Part shown: positions 47,819-56,888 of the stretch, in pieces | Position numbering within the stretch: position 1 is the first letter of the stretch | How the letters are laid out: the number at the start of each line of letters is the position of its first letter | Assembly: GCA_964566025.1 (NCBI GenBank) | Contig: CAZMHF010000004.1 | Coordinates: forward strand, 17,051-81,050 | Origin: RGIG8306 sp964566025 | Lineage (GTDB): Bacteria; Bacillota; Clostridia; Lachnospirales; Lachnospiraceae | Reading direction: 5' to 3' | Length of the DNA stretch: 64,000 nt | Program-made: the position numbers and the translations under genes | Notes under the pieces: model-generated | The model's database searches: none | What the model was told of the DNA's origin: nothing | Seen by the model: only the letters and a program-made list of their open reading frames with translations

Positions 47819-48664
47819 CTAAAAGCGAACAACCTCTAATATTAATTTAAATAAGATGATACAACCAACAATAATTCGATAATTACCAAACACCCTAAAG
47901 CTATGGTTCTTAATATAACCCATCAAGAATTTAATCGCAAATATGGATACTGCATAAGAAAGAACCGTTCCTAATAATAAGGCGCACATCTCTTCTGCTG
48001 ACATTCCAGCTCCCGTTGATAAGAATTTTACAATTTTTAAAAAGCTCGCTCCAAACATCACTGGAATTGCTAGAAAAAAGGTGAATTCCGCTGCAACAAC
48101 TCTAGAACACCCAATAATCATCGCTCCGATAATCGTCGCTCCTGATCTAGAAGTACCCGGAACAAGTGCCAACACTTGAAATAAGCCTATCATCAATGCC
48201 GTTTTCATGGATAGTTGCTCTAATGTCACAACCTTAAATTTTTTGCTATTAATATTATTCTCAACAATAATAAATATAATACCATATAATATAAGCATCA
48301 CAGAAGAAACAAACACATCATATAAATGTTCATCCATCCAATCATCAAACAAAATTCCAATCACGCCCGCTGGTATACAAGCAACAATAACCTTTAGCCA
48401 TAATTCGTAGGTCTTCGTCTTTTCGACACGCGTTTTCTTCAATGCAAACGGATTTAATTTATTAAAATATAAGGTAACAACAGCTAAAATTGCTCCTAAT
48501 TGTATAACTACATTAAACATTTCTAAAAAATCAGCCGATAGTGTCTTAAACGGAAACAAGTCTTCCCAAAACAAAATATGCGCTGTTGAGCTAATGGGCA
48601 ACCATTCGGTAATTCCTTCAATAATACTAACAACAACGATTTTGATCCATTCTAAATAATCCAT
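47819..48664 (-). CDS. uppP: Undecaprenyl-diphosphatase
   Basis: 281-residue BacA/UppP membrane phosphatase that recycles the undecaprenyl carrier for wall synthesis. Conserved motifs: EGITEWLPISSTAHILFWE near the N-terminus and the PGTSRSGATIIGAMIIG active-site motif. About eight membrane segments. The ATG at 48664 has TAGGAGGAG upstream; a longer ORF to 48688 lacks support. Confidence 0.96.
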   Translation of the reverse strand: MDYLEWIKIVVVSIIEGITEWLPISSTAHILFWEDLFPFKTLSADFLEMFNVVIQLGAILAVVTLYFNKLNPFALKKTRVEKTKTYELWLKVIVACIPAGVIGILFDDWMDEHLYDVFVSSVMLILYGIIFIIVENNINSKKFKVVTLEQLSMKTALMIGLFQVLALVPGTSRSGATIIGAMIIGCSRVVAAEFTFFLAIPVMFGASFLKIVKFLSTGAGMSAEEMCALLLGTVLSYAVSIFAIKFLMGYIKNHSFRVFGNYRIIVGCIILFKLILEVVRF

Positions 48665-48730
48665 TGAATCTCCTCCTATAGTAACCAAAATTCATTATAA
48701 CAAATATTCCAACTTCTCGCAAGAAAATTG

Positions 48731-48759
48731 TTGACAACTTGCTTAACCTACTATATAAT
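48731..48759 (+). promoter_or_regulatory. Consensus promoter of the tRNA cluster
   Basis: TTGACA (48731-48736) and TATAAT (48754-48759), spacer 17: a perfect sigma-A promoter. Transcription would begin about 5 bases before the tRNA-Pro gene. After the element's insertion it drives the truncated tRNAs and the intact tRNA-Thr down to the terminator at 49087. Confidence 0.92.
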
Positions 48760-48770
48760 ACAACTTGCGT

Positions 48771-48820
48771 CGAGGTGTAGCTCAGTTTGGTAGAGCGCTG
48801 CGTTCGGGACGCAGAGGTCG
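48771..48820 (+). pseudogene. tRNA-Pro(CGG), 5' portion interrupted by the element
   Basis: Acceptor strand CGAGGTG, D arm, anticodon stem CTGCG/CGCAG with loop TTCGGGA (anticodon CGG), variable loop AGGTC and the first T-stem base are present. The sequence then leaves the tRNA at GGTCG (48816-48820). The missing T arm and the complementary acceptor strand CACCTCG are at 63878-63906, 15 kb away. The gene is therefore split, not restored, and cannot make tRNA in this arrangement. Confidence 0.9.
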
Positions 48821-48842
48821 TGAGTTGTCGGTAAAGCGACAT
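48816..48842 (+). other. attL of the integrative element
   Basis: Core GGTCG (48816-48820) shared with attR, followed by a 22-base element arm (48821-48842) that is the inverted repeat of the arm at 63855-63876 with three differences. Joining the right arm, the base T, the core and the left arm gives a 50-base imperfect palindrome centred on GT, the size and symmetry of a large-serine-recombinase attP. Confidence 0.85.
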
Positions 48843-49007
48843 CACAACGGACACAGCAAGCCTTGCAAAATTAAAACTGAATATCAAATGCTTGTGTGGC
48901 TCAGTCGGTAGAGCAGTTCATTCGTAATGAACGGGTCGTGAGTTGTCGGTAAAGCGACATCACAACGGACACAGCAAGCCTTGCAAAATCAAAACTGAAT
49001 ATCAAAT
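48821..49007 (+). repeat. Tandem copies of the element left end (69 bases each)
   Basis: Bases 48821-48889 and 48939-49007 are identical except for T48872 against C48990. Each begins with the 22-base attachment arm, which can fold as a hairpin (TGTCG/CGACA with a six-base loop, extended by GTGA/TCAC). Each continues through a small GCAAG/CTTGC dyad and ends directly at the first base of a tRNA-Thr(CGT). The copy boundaries exactly match GGTCG on the left and a tRNA 5' end on the right. Confidence 0.92.
48890..48938 (+). pseudogene. tRNA-Thr(CGT), 5' portion, cut at the same GGTCG
   Basis: Acceptor GCTTGTG, D arm, anticodon stem GTTCA/TGAAC with loop TTCGTAA (anticodon CGT), then GGGTCG, after which the sequence switches to a second copy of the element's left arm. 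No convincing 3' half with CACAAGC in a T-arm context was found elsewhere in the window. It looks like a tRNA carried by one element and disrupted by integration of another. Confidence 0.85.
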
Positions 49008-49082
49008 GCTGGTGTAGCACAATGGTAGTGCAGCGGTATCGTAAACCGCAGGTTGCCCGTTCGATCCGGGTCACCAGCTCCA
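49008..49082 (+). tRNA. tRNA-Thr(CGT), intact, with encoded CCA
   Basis: Complete 75-base cloverleaf: acceptor GCTGGTG/CACCAGC, D stem GCAC/GTGC, anticodon stem GCGGT/ACCGC with loop ATCGTAA (anticodon CGT, codon ACG), T arm GCCCG-TTCGATC-CGGGT, discriminator T, CCA encoded at 49080-49082. It is a different isodecoder from the truncated copy. In place of the GGTCG core it has GGTTG. It lies inside the element's left end and is read from the host promoter at 48731. Confidence 0.93.
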
Positions 49083-49084
49083 AT

Positions 49085-49121
49085 GAGAAACCGCTAAGAA
49101 TAGATGTTCTTAGCGGTTTTC
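49085..49121 (+). terminator. Terminator of the tRNA transcript
   Basis: Strong hairpin GAAACCGCTAAGAA/TTCTTAGCGGTTTC-like arms (49087-49100 and 49107-49120) with a six-base loop and a T-rich tail, directly after the tRNA-Thr CCA. Confidence 0.93.
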
Positions 49122-49191
49122 TTTGTATCTTTGCGAACCAGAGGGGTCTTCGTTCACAAGCGACGATTTTGTTGAAATATAACAAATCCAC

Positions 49192-49220
49192 TTGCATTTT
49201 CTGATAAAATATGCTATAAT
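49192..49220 (+). promoter_or_regulatory. Promoter of the type IIG gene
   Basis: TTGCAT (49192-49197), 17 bases, TATAAT (49215-49220), 41 bases before the ATG at 49262, which has a GAGGT ribosome site. Confidence 0.75.
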
Positions 49221-49261
49221 TATTATGAAGTAGTATACCAAAATGCAAATGAGGTCCATAC

Positions 49262-52027
49262 ATGACCGAAAAAGAACAAAAATCCGCAGCGAAGGCATTC
49301 GCTGAATACTGGAAAGATAAAGGCGATGAAAAAAGCGATACACAAAGCTTTTGGCTGTCGTTATTGCATGATGTGTACGGTGTAGAAGAACCGACAAAAT
49401 ATGTTAGTTTTGAAAAGCGTGTCAAGGATACTACCACCAATTTTATAGATGTCTATATCCCTTCAACAAGAGTAATGATTGAGCAGAAAACGCTCGGCAA
49501 AAATCTTCGCAAAGGGATTGTGCAGTCGGACGGCTCCATTCTCTCTCCCTTTCAGCAGGCGAAGCGTTATATTGTGAATTTACCTGTGGACGAGCATCCA
49601 CGCTGGCTGATTACCTGCAATTTTGAAGAATTTCTCATCTATGATATGAACAAACCCAACGGCGAGCCGGAGCAGATTTTCCTCAAAGACCTGCCAAAAG
49701 AGTTCTACCGCCTGCAATTCCTTGTGGATACGGGCAGTGAGCATCTTAAAAAGGAAATGGAAATCTCCTTAAAGGCTGGCGATCTCGTCGGGAAACTCTA
49801 CGATGCGATTCTCAAGCAGTACAAGAATCCCGATGATCCTGAAACGCTCAAGAGCCTGAACAAGCTCTGCGTTCGTCTTGTATTCTGTCTGTATGCTGAG
49901 GATGCAGGCATCTTTGGCAAGCACGGAATGTTCCATGATTATCTCAAACAATTCCAGTCCAAAGATGTCCGCAAGGCTCTGATTGAACTGTTTCAGGTGC
50001 TTGACCAGAAGCCCGAAGATCGTGATCCTTATATGGACGAAGATCTCGCCGCATTTCCCTATGTCAACGGCGGTCTGTTTGCGGATGAGAATATTGAAAT
50101 TCCCCGATTTACTGAAGAAATCGTACAACTCCTGCTGAGCAATGCAAGTGAGGATTTCGACTGGTCGGGTATCTCTCCCACCATTTTCGGTGCGGTGTTT
50201 GAATCCACGCTGAATCCTGAAACAAGACGCTCCGGCGGTATGCACTACACTTCTATCGAGAACATCCACAAGGTCATTGATCCGCTGTTTCTTGATTCTC
50301 TGAAAGCGGAACTGGAGGACATCAAGGCACTGAAAGTAGAGAAAACCCGTCAGCAGAAACTGCGTGATTTCCGCAAAAAGCTGTCCACGCTGGTGTTCCT
50401 CGACCCTGCGGCAGGCAGTGGAAACTTCCTCACGGAAACATACATCAGCCTGCGCCGACTGGAGAATGACGCTCTCTTTGAGGAAACTCACGGGCAGATG
50501 ATGCTGGGTATGGAGAACGTGATTCAGGTGAGTATCGGGCAGTTTTACGGCATTGAAATCAACGATTTTGCGGTAACTGTTGCGAAAACTGCGCTGTGGA
50601 TTGCGGAGAGCCAGATGATGCAGGAAACGGAGCAGCTGATGCAGATTGATCTTGATTTTCTGCCGCTGAAAAGCTATGCCAATATTGTGGAGGGCAATGC
50701 TCTGCGTATTGATTGGGAGAGCGTTGTGCCGAAGGACAGGCTGTCTTATATTATGGGTAATCCGCCGTTTGTGGGAGCAAGACTGATGAACGCTGAACAG
50801 AAAGACGATGTATTCACCATTTTCGACGGTGTAAAGAACAACGGCAACCTTGATTATGTTTCGTGCTGGTATAAGAAATCCGCTGATTTGATGACAGATA
50901 CGGAAATAAGAACGGCTCTTGTTTCCACAAACAGCATTACACAGGGTGAACAGGTTGCAATTCTCTGGAAGAATCTGTTTGAAAATGGAGTACATATTGA
51001 TTTTGCACACAGAACTTTCATTTGGGACAGTGAAGCAAGCTTGAAAGCCCATGTGCATTGTGTGATTGTTGGTTTCAGCAAAGCACCGAACACAGCGGAA
51101 AAGCGATTGTTTGATAATGGTTCAATCAAGATCGTTGGGAATATCAACGGGTATCTTGTTGAGGCGGAGGATATTGTTATTGAAAGTAGAAAAAAAGCAA
51201 TATCAAACATTCCAGAAATAGGTATTGGAAATATGCCTCTTGATGGTGGATTTTATTTATTTACCGAAGAAGAAAAAACAGAGTTCATAAAAAAAGAGCC
51301 TAATTCAGAAAAATGGTTTAGACCGTGGATTGGTTCACAAGAGTTTATAAATAGATTCTATAGATATTGTCTTTACTTACATGATTGCAGTCCAAGTGAA
51401 TTAAGAAAACTTCCAGAATGTTTGATACGTGTAGAAGCCGTGCGAAATTTCAGAAACAGTAATAGTAGAGCATCCACCAAGAAATTAGCGGATTTTCCTT
51501 TAAGTTTTGGAACGACAAATATTCCGACAAACAGCTATGTCGTGATTCCCAAAGTTTCTTCTGAAAGAAGAAAATATATACCAATTGGCTATATAGCTCC
51601 TGAAATATTAAGCAGTGACCTTGTATTTATTGTTCCCGAAGCGACGCTCTACCATTTCGGCGTTCTTACATCTAACGTCCACATGGCATGAATGCGTACT
51701 GTTTGTGGCAGATTAAAAAGCGACTACCGCTACTCAAAAGACATCGTCTACAACAATTTCCCATGGTGCAACCCCACAGAGGAACAGAAAGCCAAAATCG
51801 AGAAAACCGCACAGATGATCCTCGATGCCCGTGCGATGTATCCCGACTGCTCCCTCGCCGACCTCTACGACGAAGCGGTGATGCCTCCCGAACTGCGTAA
51901 GGCGCATCAGCTCAATGACCGTGCTGTGATGGAAGCGTATGGCTTCTGGGGCAAGCTGAACTCGGAATCAGAGTGCGTGGCGGAGCTTATGGGGATGTAT
52001 AGGGAGATGACGGAGGTGGAAAAGTAA
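49262..52027 (+). pseudogene. MmeI-like type IIG restriction-modification enzyme, interrupted by an in-frame TGA
   Basis: One 921-codon frame broken only by TGA at 51689-51691, giving an 809-residue protein plus a 111-residue C-terminal ORF that begins ATG in the same frame. N-terminal nuclease: Asp63 and Glu74-x-Lys76 (D-Xn-ExK; FIDVYIPSTRVMIEQK). Methyltransferase: motif I DPAAGSGNF (381-389) and NPPF (500-503) of N6-adenine enzymes. The target-recognition domain is about 640-800. The family's C-terminus normally continues HMAWMR; here it reads HMA-stop-MR, so TGG became TGA. Neighbours use TGA as a normal stop. The short form may retain methylation or cleavage, readthrough may occur, or reinitiation at 51692 may supply the tail. 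Confidence 0.85.
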
Positions 52028-52082
52028 ATACCATTTTCAAAAAAAAGTAAAAGCTGAAGCTTTTGTAAAGTGAGGACATCGT

Positions 52083-52310
52083 GATAAATGTTATGCAAAA
52101 TACAGTACAATAGCTACTTCTTTAATAGCTGTTGACGCAATTGAAACGATAATTGACTGGTTCGATATCCACTCAAATCCTAATGAAGCTAATGTAAGTT
52201 GGGGCTATATTTACATAGATAGTGCTTGTAAAATTAAACCGAGCTCACTTATAATGATAAACGGCGATTCTGGAGTTGGAAAAAGTATACAAGATTCTGA
52301 TGCAGAATAA
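52083..52310 (+). pseudogene. Remnant reading frame without a start codon
   Basis: A 75-residue open stretch (DKCYAKYSTIATSLIAVDAIE...IMINGDSGVGKSIQDSDAE) that lacks an ATG, GTG or TTG with a ribosome site and is preceded by an in-frame stop. Its composition (IIDWFDIHSNPNEANVSWGYIYID) looks like real protein rather than chance. It is probably the tail of a gene lost in rearrangement. Family not recognised. Confidence 0.4.
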
Positions 52311-52416
52311 GACTTCATCACAGACATATCAGCTTAATAAATCAAAGTAAGATACCAATTCCGTAATCCTCGGAACAGGAACATATTGAGAAGGAATCAA
52401 CGTATAGGGTGAAAGC

Positions 52417-52689
52417 ATGTTACAGGTAATTATATATAAGCTTCCAGTCCACACACCTGAACCGATTATTGAGCATAAAATGTCGTTGACTGAAAATCCA
52501 ATTTATGATGTAGCAGTACTTGAAATGGTAATACAGTTCAAACAAGTCAAGTATATCACATTTTATTTAACTCATGGGCAGCTCCGTGGGCAGCAGCGAC
52601 AAAAGTGGGCAAAAGTCCGTGCAAAGTGGGTAGTCGGTGCGATTTGCACAAGTATAACACTTCAGTGTTATTATGAAATATTGACTTAA
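52417..52689 (+). CDS. Hypothetical protein of 90 residues
   Basis: ATG preceded by AGGGTGA about six bases upstream. The first half (LPVHTPEPIIEHKMSLTENPIYDVAVLEMVIQFKQVKYITFYL) has protein-like composition. The second half is Gln/Lys/Arg-rich, derived from short GTGGGCA-type repeats, and may be an accidental extension. It could be another decayed fragment. No function proposed. Confidence 0.35.
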   Translation: MLQVIIYKLPVHTPEPIIEHKMSLTENPIYDVAVLEMVIQFKQVKYITFYLTHGQLRGQQRQKWAKVRAKWVVGAICTSITLQCYYEILT

Positions 52690-52755
52690 AATCCACGATT
52701 ATGTTAATAAAATTAGCTCGATAACACAAAAAAGTTGCTTTGTTATCTAAATGTG

Positions 52756-52784
52756 TTGACAACAATAGGATAAAATGTTATAAT
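52756..52784 (+). promoter_or_regulatory. Strong promoter of the secreted-protein cassette
   Basis: TTGACA (52756-52761), 17 bases, TATAAT (52779-52784): perfect consensus. A leader of about 55 bases precedes AAGGAG and the ATG at 52846, so high expression of the secreted protein is expected. Confidence 0.88.
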
Positions 52785-52845
52785 AATATAAGCTTTTTTT
52801 GATCAAAGGAGCAAGTTTGTATTTTATATTAAGGAGTAATTAATT

Positions 52846-53622
52846 ATGAAATTAGTCAAGATAATTGCGGCTTTTACTGCTGCTGTAACTATCGCTACAT
52901 GTAATGTAGCAAATGTAAGTGCTGCTAACGATGTAGGAGCTTCTATATATGGTTTTAATGTAGATAATTCACAGTATAACAGCACAAAATGGTATAATAC
53001 TGTTATCACAAACGTAAAAGCTGATGGCCATATAATTGGAGTTTGTACTACTACAATCGGAAATACAAGAGCTAAAACGAAAGTATCCGGACAGTACATA
53101 GATCAAATTTTTGTAAAGTGCACAATGAAGGGACGTAATCCTGTATCTGGCAAAGCAGGATATTCAGAACACCTTACAATCCAATCAAATATGCCCAACG
53201 GTGGTGCTTTAGCAGCATATTCACCGGAGTCTCAGGCAGGTATGAAGAGTTATCAGATTGGTGCAAATGCAGGTGCTTCTAAAAGCGGTGTATCAGCTGG
53301 TATATCTGGATCTACAACTGTAACAAAAAAAGCATTAACAATAAACAATTACTGTGATACTGCAGCAGGAGTTGCTAAAATTTGTTATGACTACGAAAAT
53401 AATTGGAATATATTTTCAGGTTATGAAACTTATGGAAAATACTCGTACAATGAGAGCATTCAACGTATGAATTATGCTATAAAAACAGGTAAATCAAGGT
53501 ATTATACAGCAATATATGTAACACCTAAATTTGAGTTAATGGATGGAACAGGCTATTGGACATGGACTAAAAAGAAATGGTACTCTACAGTTAAGCCAAT
53601 TTCTTTCCAGACATCTTACTAA
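52846..53622 (+). CDS. Secreted protein of unknown family, possible pore-forming or antibacterial effector
   Basis: 258 residues with a clear Sec signal peptide cut after about residue 26 (AANVSA/AND-like site). The mature protein is rich in Ser, Thr, Gly, Asn and Tyr. A stretch at about 140-175 (YQIGANAGASKSGVSAGISGSTTVTKKALTINNY) alternates small/polar and hydrophobic residues as in membrane-inserting beta hairpins of pore-forming toxins. The C-terminus is aromatic (GYWTWTKKKWYSTVKPISFQ). Three Cys residues remain in the mature part. It is the first gene of a cassette with a membrane-anchored protein and an FtsX-type ABC transporter. Effector function is inference from context; no family is recognised. 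Confidence 0.6.
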   Translation: MKLVKIIAAFTAAVTIATCNVANVSAANDVGASIYGFNVDNSQYNSTKWYNTVITNVKADGHIIGVCTTTIGNTRAKTKVSGQYIDQIFVKCTMKGRNPVSGKAGYSEHLTIQSNMPNGGALAAYSPESQAGMKSYQIGANAGASKSGVSAGISGSTTVTKKALTINNYCDTAAGVAKICYDYENNWNIFSGYETYGKYSYNESIQRMNYAIKTGKSRYYTAIYVTPKFELMDGTGYWTWTKKKWYSTVKPISFQTSY

Positions 53623-53653
53623 TCAAATTTTGAATTATTAAATGGAGAATCTT

Positions 53654-54241
53654 ATGACCAAGAAAAAAAGTAAATTAAAAACTATTCTTATTGCGATAGG
53701 AGCTGTTTTTGTAATTGTAATCATTGTAATTGGCATAGGCATTATAAAAGCCAAAAAAAATGATGCGTCATTAAATGACATAGACCGTATTTCTAAAATG
53801 CTTACGACAACACGAAAAACTGATATATTTATTTTGGGCGATAAAATAGATTTCAATGATAATATAAAAACCACGAGTATTGATAAGGTGTCAGAATCGG
53901 AGATTAACGGAAGCGGAGAATACAAGATCATAATTCTTAATGACTTAAACGATAATATAAAACTTGCTGATGATGAAATCAGCCTGCTAAAGGATTATAT
54001 CGGAACAAATAACTATATGCTTATATATCTTGGTGAAAAATATTCTACTACATTTGATAATGAATCAATGAATGGTATTGCTAATGTTGAGAATAACTTG
54101 TCATATATCTATTACTCGTGGGACAATATTCCAACACGAAGCGTAGGTGCTTGGACAAAATCCGAACAGGATGAACTAACAAAGTATCCGGGATTGCTGG
54201 AAGAAGCTTTGTTATACAGCATTGAAACATACCTGCAATAA
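53654..54241 (+). CDS. Single-pass membrane protein, candidate immunity or partner protein
   Basis: 195 residues from the ATG at 53654 (MTKKKSKLKTILIAIGAVFVIVIIVIGIGIIKAKK), chosen because GGAG lies ten bases upstream; an ATG at 53642 overlaps that site. One N-terminal membrane anchor is followed by an extracellular domain of about 160 residues with an alpha/beta pattern (DIFILGDKIDF; YKIIILNDLND; NYMLIYLGEKY). It is co-transcribed with the secreted protein (31-base gap). No family recognised. The position suits self-protection or transporter assistance. Confidence 0.6.
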   Translation: MTKKKSKLKTILIAIGAVFVIVIIVIGIGIIKAKKNDASLNDIDRISKMLTTTRKTDIFILGDKIDFNDNIKTTSIDKVSESEINGSGEYKIIILNDLNDNIKLADDEISLLKDYIGTNNYMLIYLGEKYSTTFDNESMNGIANVENNLSYIYYSWDNIPTRSVGAWTKSEQDELTKYPGLLEEALLYSIETYLQ

Positions 54242-54249
54242 AAATAATT

Positions 54250-54290
54250 AAGGATTAGAACAACGTGTAGCGTTTAGTATAATCCTTTTT
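54250..54290 (+). terminator. Possible partial terminator before the ABC gene
   Basis: AAGGATTA (54250-54257) pairs with TAATCCTT (54280-54287) followed by T residues. The long loop makes it moderate, so it may lower rather than block expression of the ABC transporter relative to the secreted protein. Confidence 0.5.
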
Positions 54291-54316
54291 TATGTTCATA
54301 ACGAGGAGAAACGTAT

Positions 54317-56860
54317 ATGATTGAAATTAAAGGGCTGACGAAAATCTATAAATCGGATCTTGAAGAAAATAAAGTAATCGCAGCAAATGACATCAGCTAC
54401 AAATTCAATGATTCCGGTTTTTATTTTGTCCTAGGTAAAAGCGGATGCGGCAAAACAACTTTATTGAATCTGCTTGCCGGTCTTGATAATTACGATTCCG
54501 GACAAATCCTTATGCATGGTGATGATATCAGAAACTACACCGAAAAGCAGCTGGATGAATACAGGAATGTAAAAATAGGAATAATCTTTCAACAGTATAA
54601 TCTGCTACCCGATATAGATGTTTATGACAACTTAAGGCTTGTAATGGAATTGCAGGAATGGGATTGCGAAAAAGACAATCGAAAGGAATACATAGACAGC
54701 AAAATCGCGGATATATTGAAAATGGTAGGAATATCCGGATATGAAAAAAGAAAAATCAATCAGTTAAGTGGAGGAGAACAACAGCGTGTTGCAATTGCCA
54801 GAACCCTGTTGAAAAGTCCTGATATTATATTTGCTGATGAGCCTACCGGAAATCTTGACGAGAATACCGGAAACAGCATTATGCAATTGCTTAAATCGCT
54901 GTCAAAGAATTATCTGATAATCATGGTTTCCCATGATACAGAGCTCGCCCATAAATACGGTGATTTTATCATTAATATGTCCGACGGGCAGATAAAAAGC
55001 ACGGAAGAACTTGAGAAAAAGAATTACAGTTATACTTTTTACGTTGAGACAAATAAAAACACAAAATATACCTTCAATAACCTGAAAACTAAGGATATGC
55101 TTAATGAAATAGAAAAGCTTTTTGTGAACATAGAAAGCGGTGATACGCTTAAAATATGTAGCATTAATAAACACGCTGACGTCAAGGAAGAGTCGACTTA
55201 TTTTTCGGAAATTGAAAGAAAGAATATCAAGCAGAAAAAGTTGTCGGGCGCTTATAAAATTCGGTTTGCCTTTGAATACCTAAGTAAGAGAAGGATACGT
55301 CTTTTTTTCACAACTTTAGTTACTGCATTGTCAATGATACTACTCTTTTTTTCACTGTACATTAGTTTTTACAACAAAGAAGAAGTTATTTTGAAATATA
55401 TGGAGGAAAACAACCCGTCCCTTCTGCCTGTTTTCAGTCAAGCTGAATACACGGATGACTTTTATGTTAAGCATGATAAGAATATAAATAAGGGACGATT
55501 CCTGACGGAAAAAGTTTTTGGAGAATTTTCAGATACTACAAATACAGCAAAATGTATAAACGAACAGATTATAATCAGTGACAACGATATATTTCCGAAT
55601 GCGACCATAATTTTCTGCGATGATTTCGATAATATTAATATGAATATTGACGGTAGTCTCCCAGCAAATTCACATGAAATTTCCGTTACCGATTATATTG
55701 CCAAAAAAATGAATGTAGATATCAGCGACAAGCTTGAATGGCAGGGAAATGAACTTATAATATCAGGAATTATCAGAACGGATTACATTGAGTATCAGCT
55801 CAACAGAAAGCTTAATTTCGGAAGCGGAGATGATTTCTTTCAGTTCAGATGTGAATATGAATATTTCGCTGTTTATGTAAGAAGCGAGCTGTTGTATAAT
55901 CAGAATCAAAAGGATAATCTGACTTTGCAGAACTCTGATTTTCTGTATCAGAAAAAGGAGTCGATGTATTTTAATAGCTTTATGGAAATCGGCTGTTCAT
56001 CTGCAATTGGTGAGGATAGCCTTGCATTTGGATATCTTCCCTCAGACGAAAATGAAGTGGCTCTATCAGTTGATTTCCTGCAAAAACATTCTCTTACAGC
56101 AGAGCAGGTTTTAGGGAAAAAATATTCTTTCAAGGACATACACAGCCCGAATTACAATAATTATTACTCAGATGCTCAGAATATGTATGATTATTATAGC
56201 AATGGCATTATTATTTCAGGCGTGGTTGAAGCTGATAATGAAGGAATTACAAAGGAAATGTACGTTCATCCTGATACATGGAACAGAATTATTGATGATA
56301 ATAATAAGCATTATTCTGCTCAGCTTTTGCTTTTGCCGCAGAAAAGCGACTATAAAAATATTGTAAGCACAGCTAAAGAAGAGTCTCTCATGTTTAATGA
56401 GCCGGCAGTAAATAAAATTGTATCCTTTGATTTAACTGTGCAGAAAATGAAACTGATTTTATCAATGATTTTGATAGTTGTGGTGACACTTAATTTCATA
56501 CTTATCGGAACGTTCGTTAACATATCTATAAACGAGAACAGACGAAATATCGGTATATTACGTTCGTTGGGTGTTACAATGCGGGATTGTATGCACATAT
56601 TCAGTATTGAATTCTTTACAATATATCTTGCGTCAATAGTTATAGCTACATCTGCGGTATTTATTATCATTAATATCATCAATAATTTCTTCTCCCAAGG
56701 ACTGAATGGAGTAAAATATGATATTATCAAATTCAATATTATCATTTATTTTGTTATATTAGTTGCCGAATACACAATTGGATATATTTCCATAAGATTT
56801 CCAATTTCAAAAATGAAGAAGCAGAAGCCCGCAGAAACAATACGTGGTAACCGTTTATAA
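54317..56860 (+). CDS. Fused ATPase-permease ABC transporter, MacB/FtsX type
   Basis: 847 residues. N-terminal ATPase: Walker [10 protein letters not shown] (40-48), signature LSGGEQ (150-155), Walker [13 protein letters not shown] (Glu175), His switch SHDTE. After a linker comes membrane segment 1 (about 330-352), a large extracellular domain (about 355-710), then three segments ([65 protein letters not shown]). This is the type VII (FtsX/MacB) mechanotransmission layout, with ATPase and permease in one chain. Such systems resist peptides or export/release envelope substrates. A GGAG ribosome site supports the start. Likely job: handling the cassette's secreted protein or its target peptide. 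Confidence 0.9.
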   Translation: MIEIKGLTKIYKSDLEENKVIAANDISYKFNDSGFYFVLGKSGCGKTTLLNLLAGLDNYDSGQILMHGDDIRNYTEKQLDEYRNVKIGIIFQQYNLLPDIDVYDNLRLVMELQEWDCEKDNRKEYIDSKIADILKMVGISGYEKRKINQLSGGEQQRVAIARTLLKSPDIIFADEPTGNLDENTGNSIMQLLKSLSKNYLIIMVSHDTELAHKYGDFIINMSDGQIKSTEELEKKNYSYTFYVETNKNTKYTFNNLKTKDMLNEIEKLFVNIESGDTLKICSINKHADVKEESTYFSEIERKNIKQKKLSGAYKIRFAFEYLSKRRIRLFFTTLVTALSMILLFFSLYISFYNKEEVILKYMEENNPSLLPVFSQAEYTDDFYVKHDKNINKGRFLTEKVFGEFSDTTNTAKCINEQIIISDNDIFPNATIIFCDDFDNINMNIDGSLPANSHEISVTDYIAKKMNVDISDKLEWQGNELIISGIIRTDYIEYQLNRKLNFGSGDDFFQFRCEYEYFAVYVRSELLYNQNQKDNLTLQNSDFLYQKKESMYFNSFMEIGCSSAIGEDSLAFGYLPSDENEVALSVDFLQKHSLTAEQVLGKKYSFKDIHSPNYNNYYSDAQNMYDYYSNGIIISGVVEADNEGITKEMYVHPDTWNRIIDDNNKHYSAQLLLLPQKSDYKNIVSTAKEESLMFNEPAVNKIVSFDLTVQKMKLILSMILIVVVTLNFILIGTFVNISINENRRNIGILRSLGVTMRDCMHIFSIEFFTIYLASIVIATSAVFIIINIINNFFSQGLNGVKYDIIKFNIIIYFVILVAEYTIGYISIRFPISKMKKQKPAETIRGNRL

Positions 56861-56888
56861 GAAAATATCACAAAAAGCTCCTGTAGTG

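Noticed and set aside
48816..49007. CRISPR or group I intron as explanation for the repeated arms
   Set aside because: There are only two repeats, their spacer is tRNA sequence, and the insertions lie in the T arm rather than the anticodon loop. The inverted partner at 63855 fits an attachment site much better.
49136..49160. GGTC...CACAAGC at 49145-49161 as the missing 3' half of the truncated tRNA-Thr
   Set aside because: There is no T arm between the two motifs, and a seven-base match is expected by chance in 15 kb.
48627..49440. Minus-strand open frames across the tRNA region, sharing ...FARLAVSVVMSLYRQLTT...
   Set aside because: They are readings of the duplicated element arm and of tRNA genes on the wrong strand, with no ribosome site. 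The repeated peptide simply reflects the 69-base repeat.
49262..51691. Alternative genetic code (TGA as Trp) to explain the interrupted enzyme
   Set aside because: TGA is used as an ordinary stop in neighbouring genes such as pyrI and the BRO-family gene.
51688..51900. Frame-shifted 70-residue frame starting at an ATG overlapping the TGA of the type IIG gene
   Set aside because: The in-phase downstream frame from 51692 clearly continues the enzyme; the other is a shadow.
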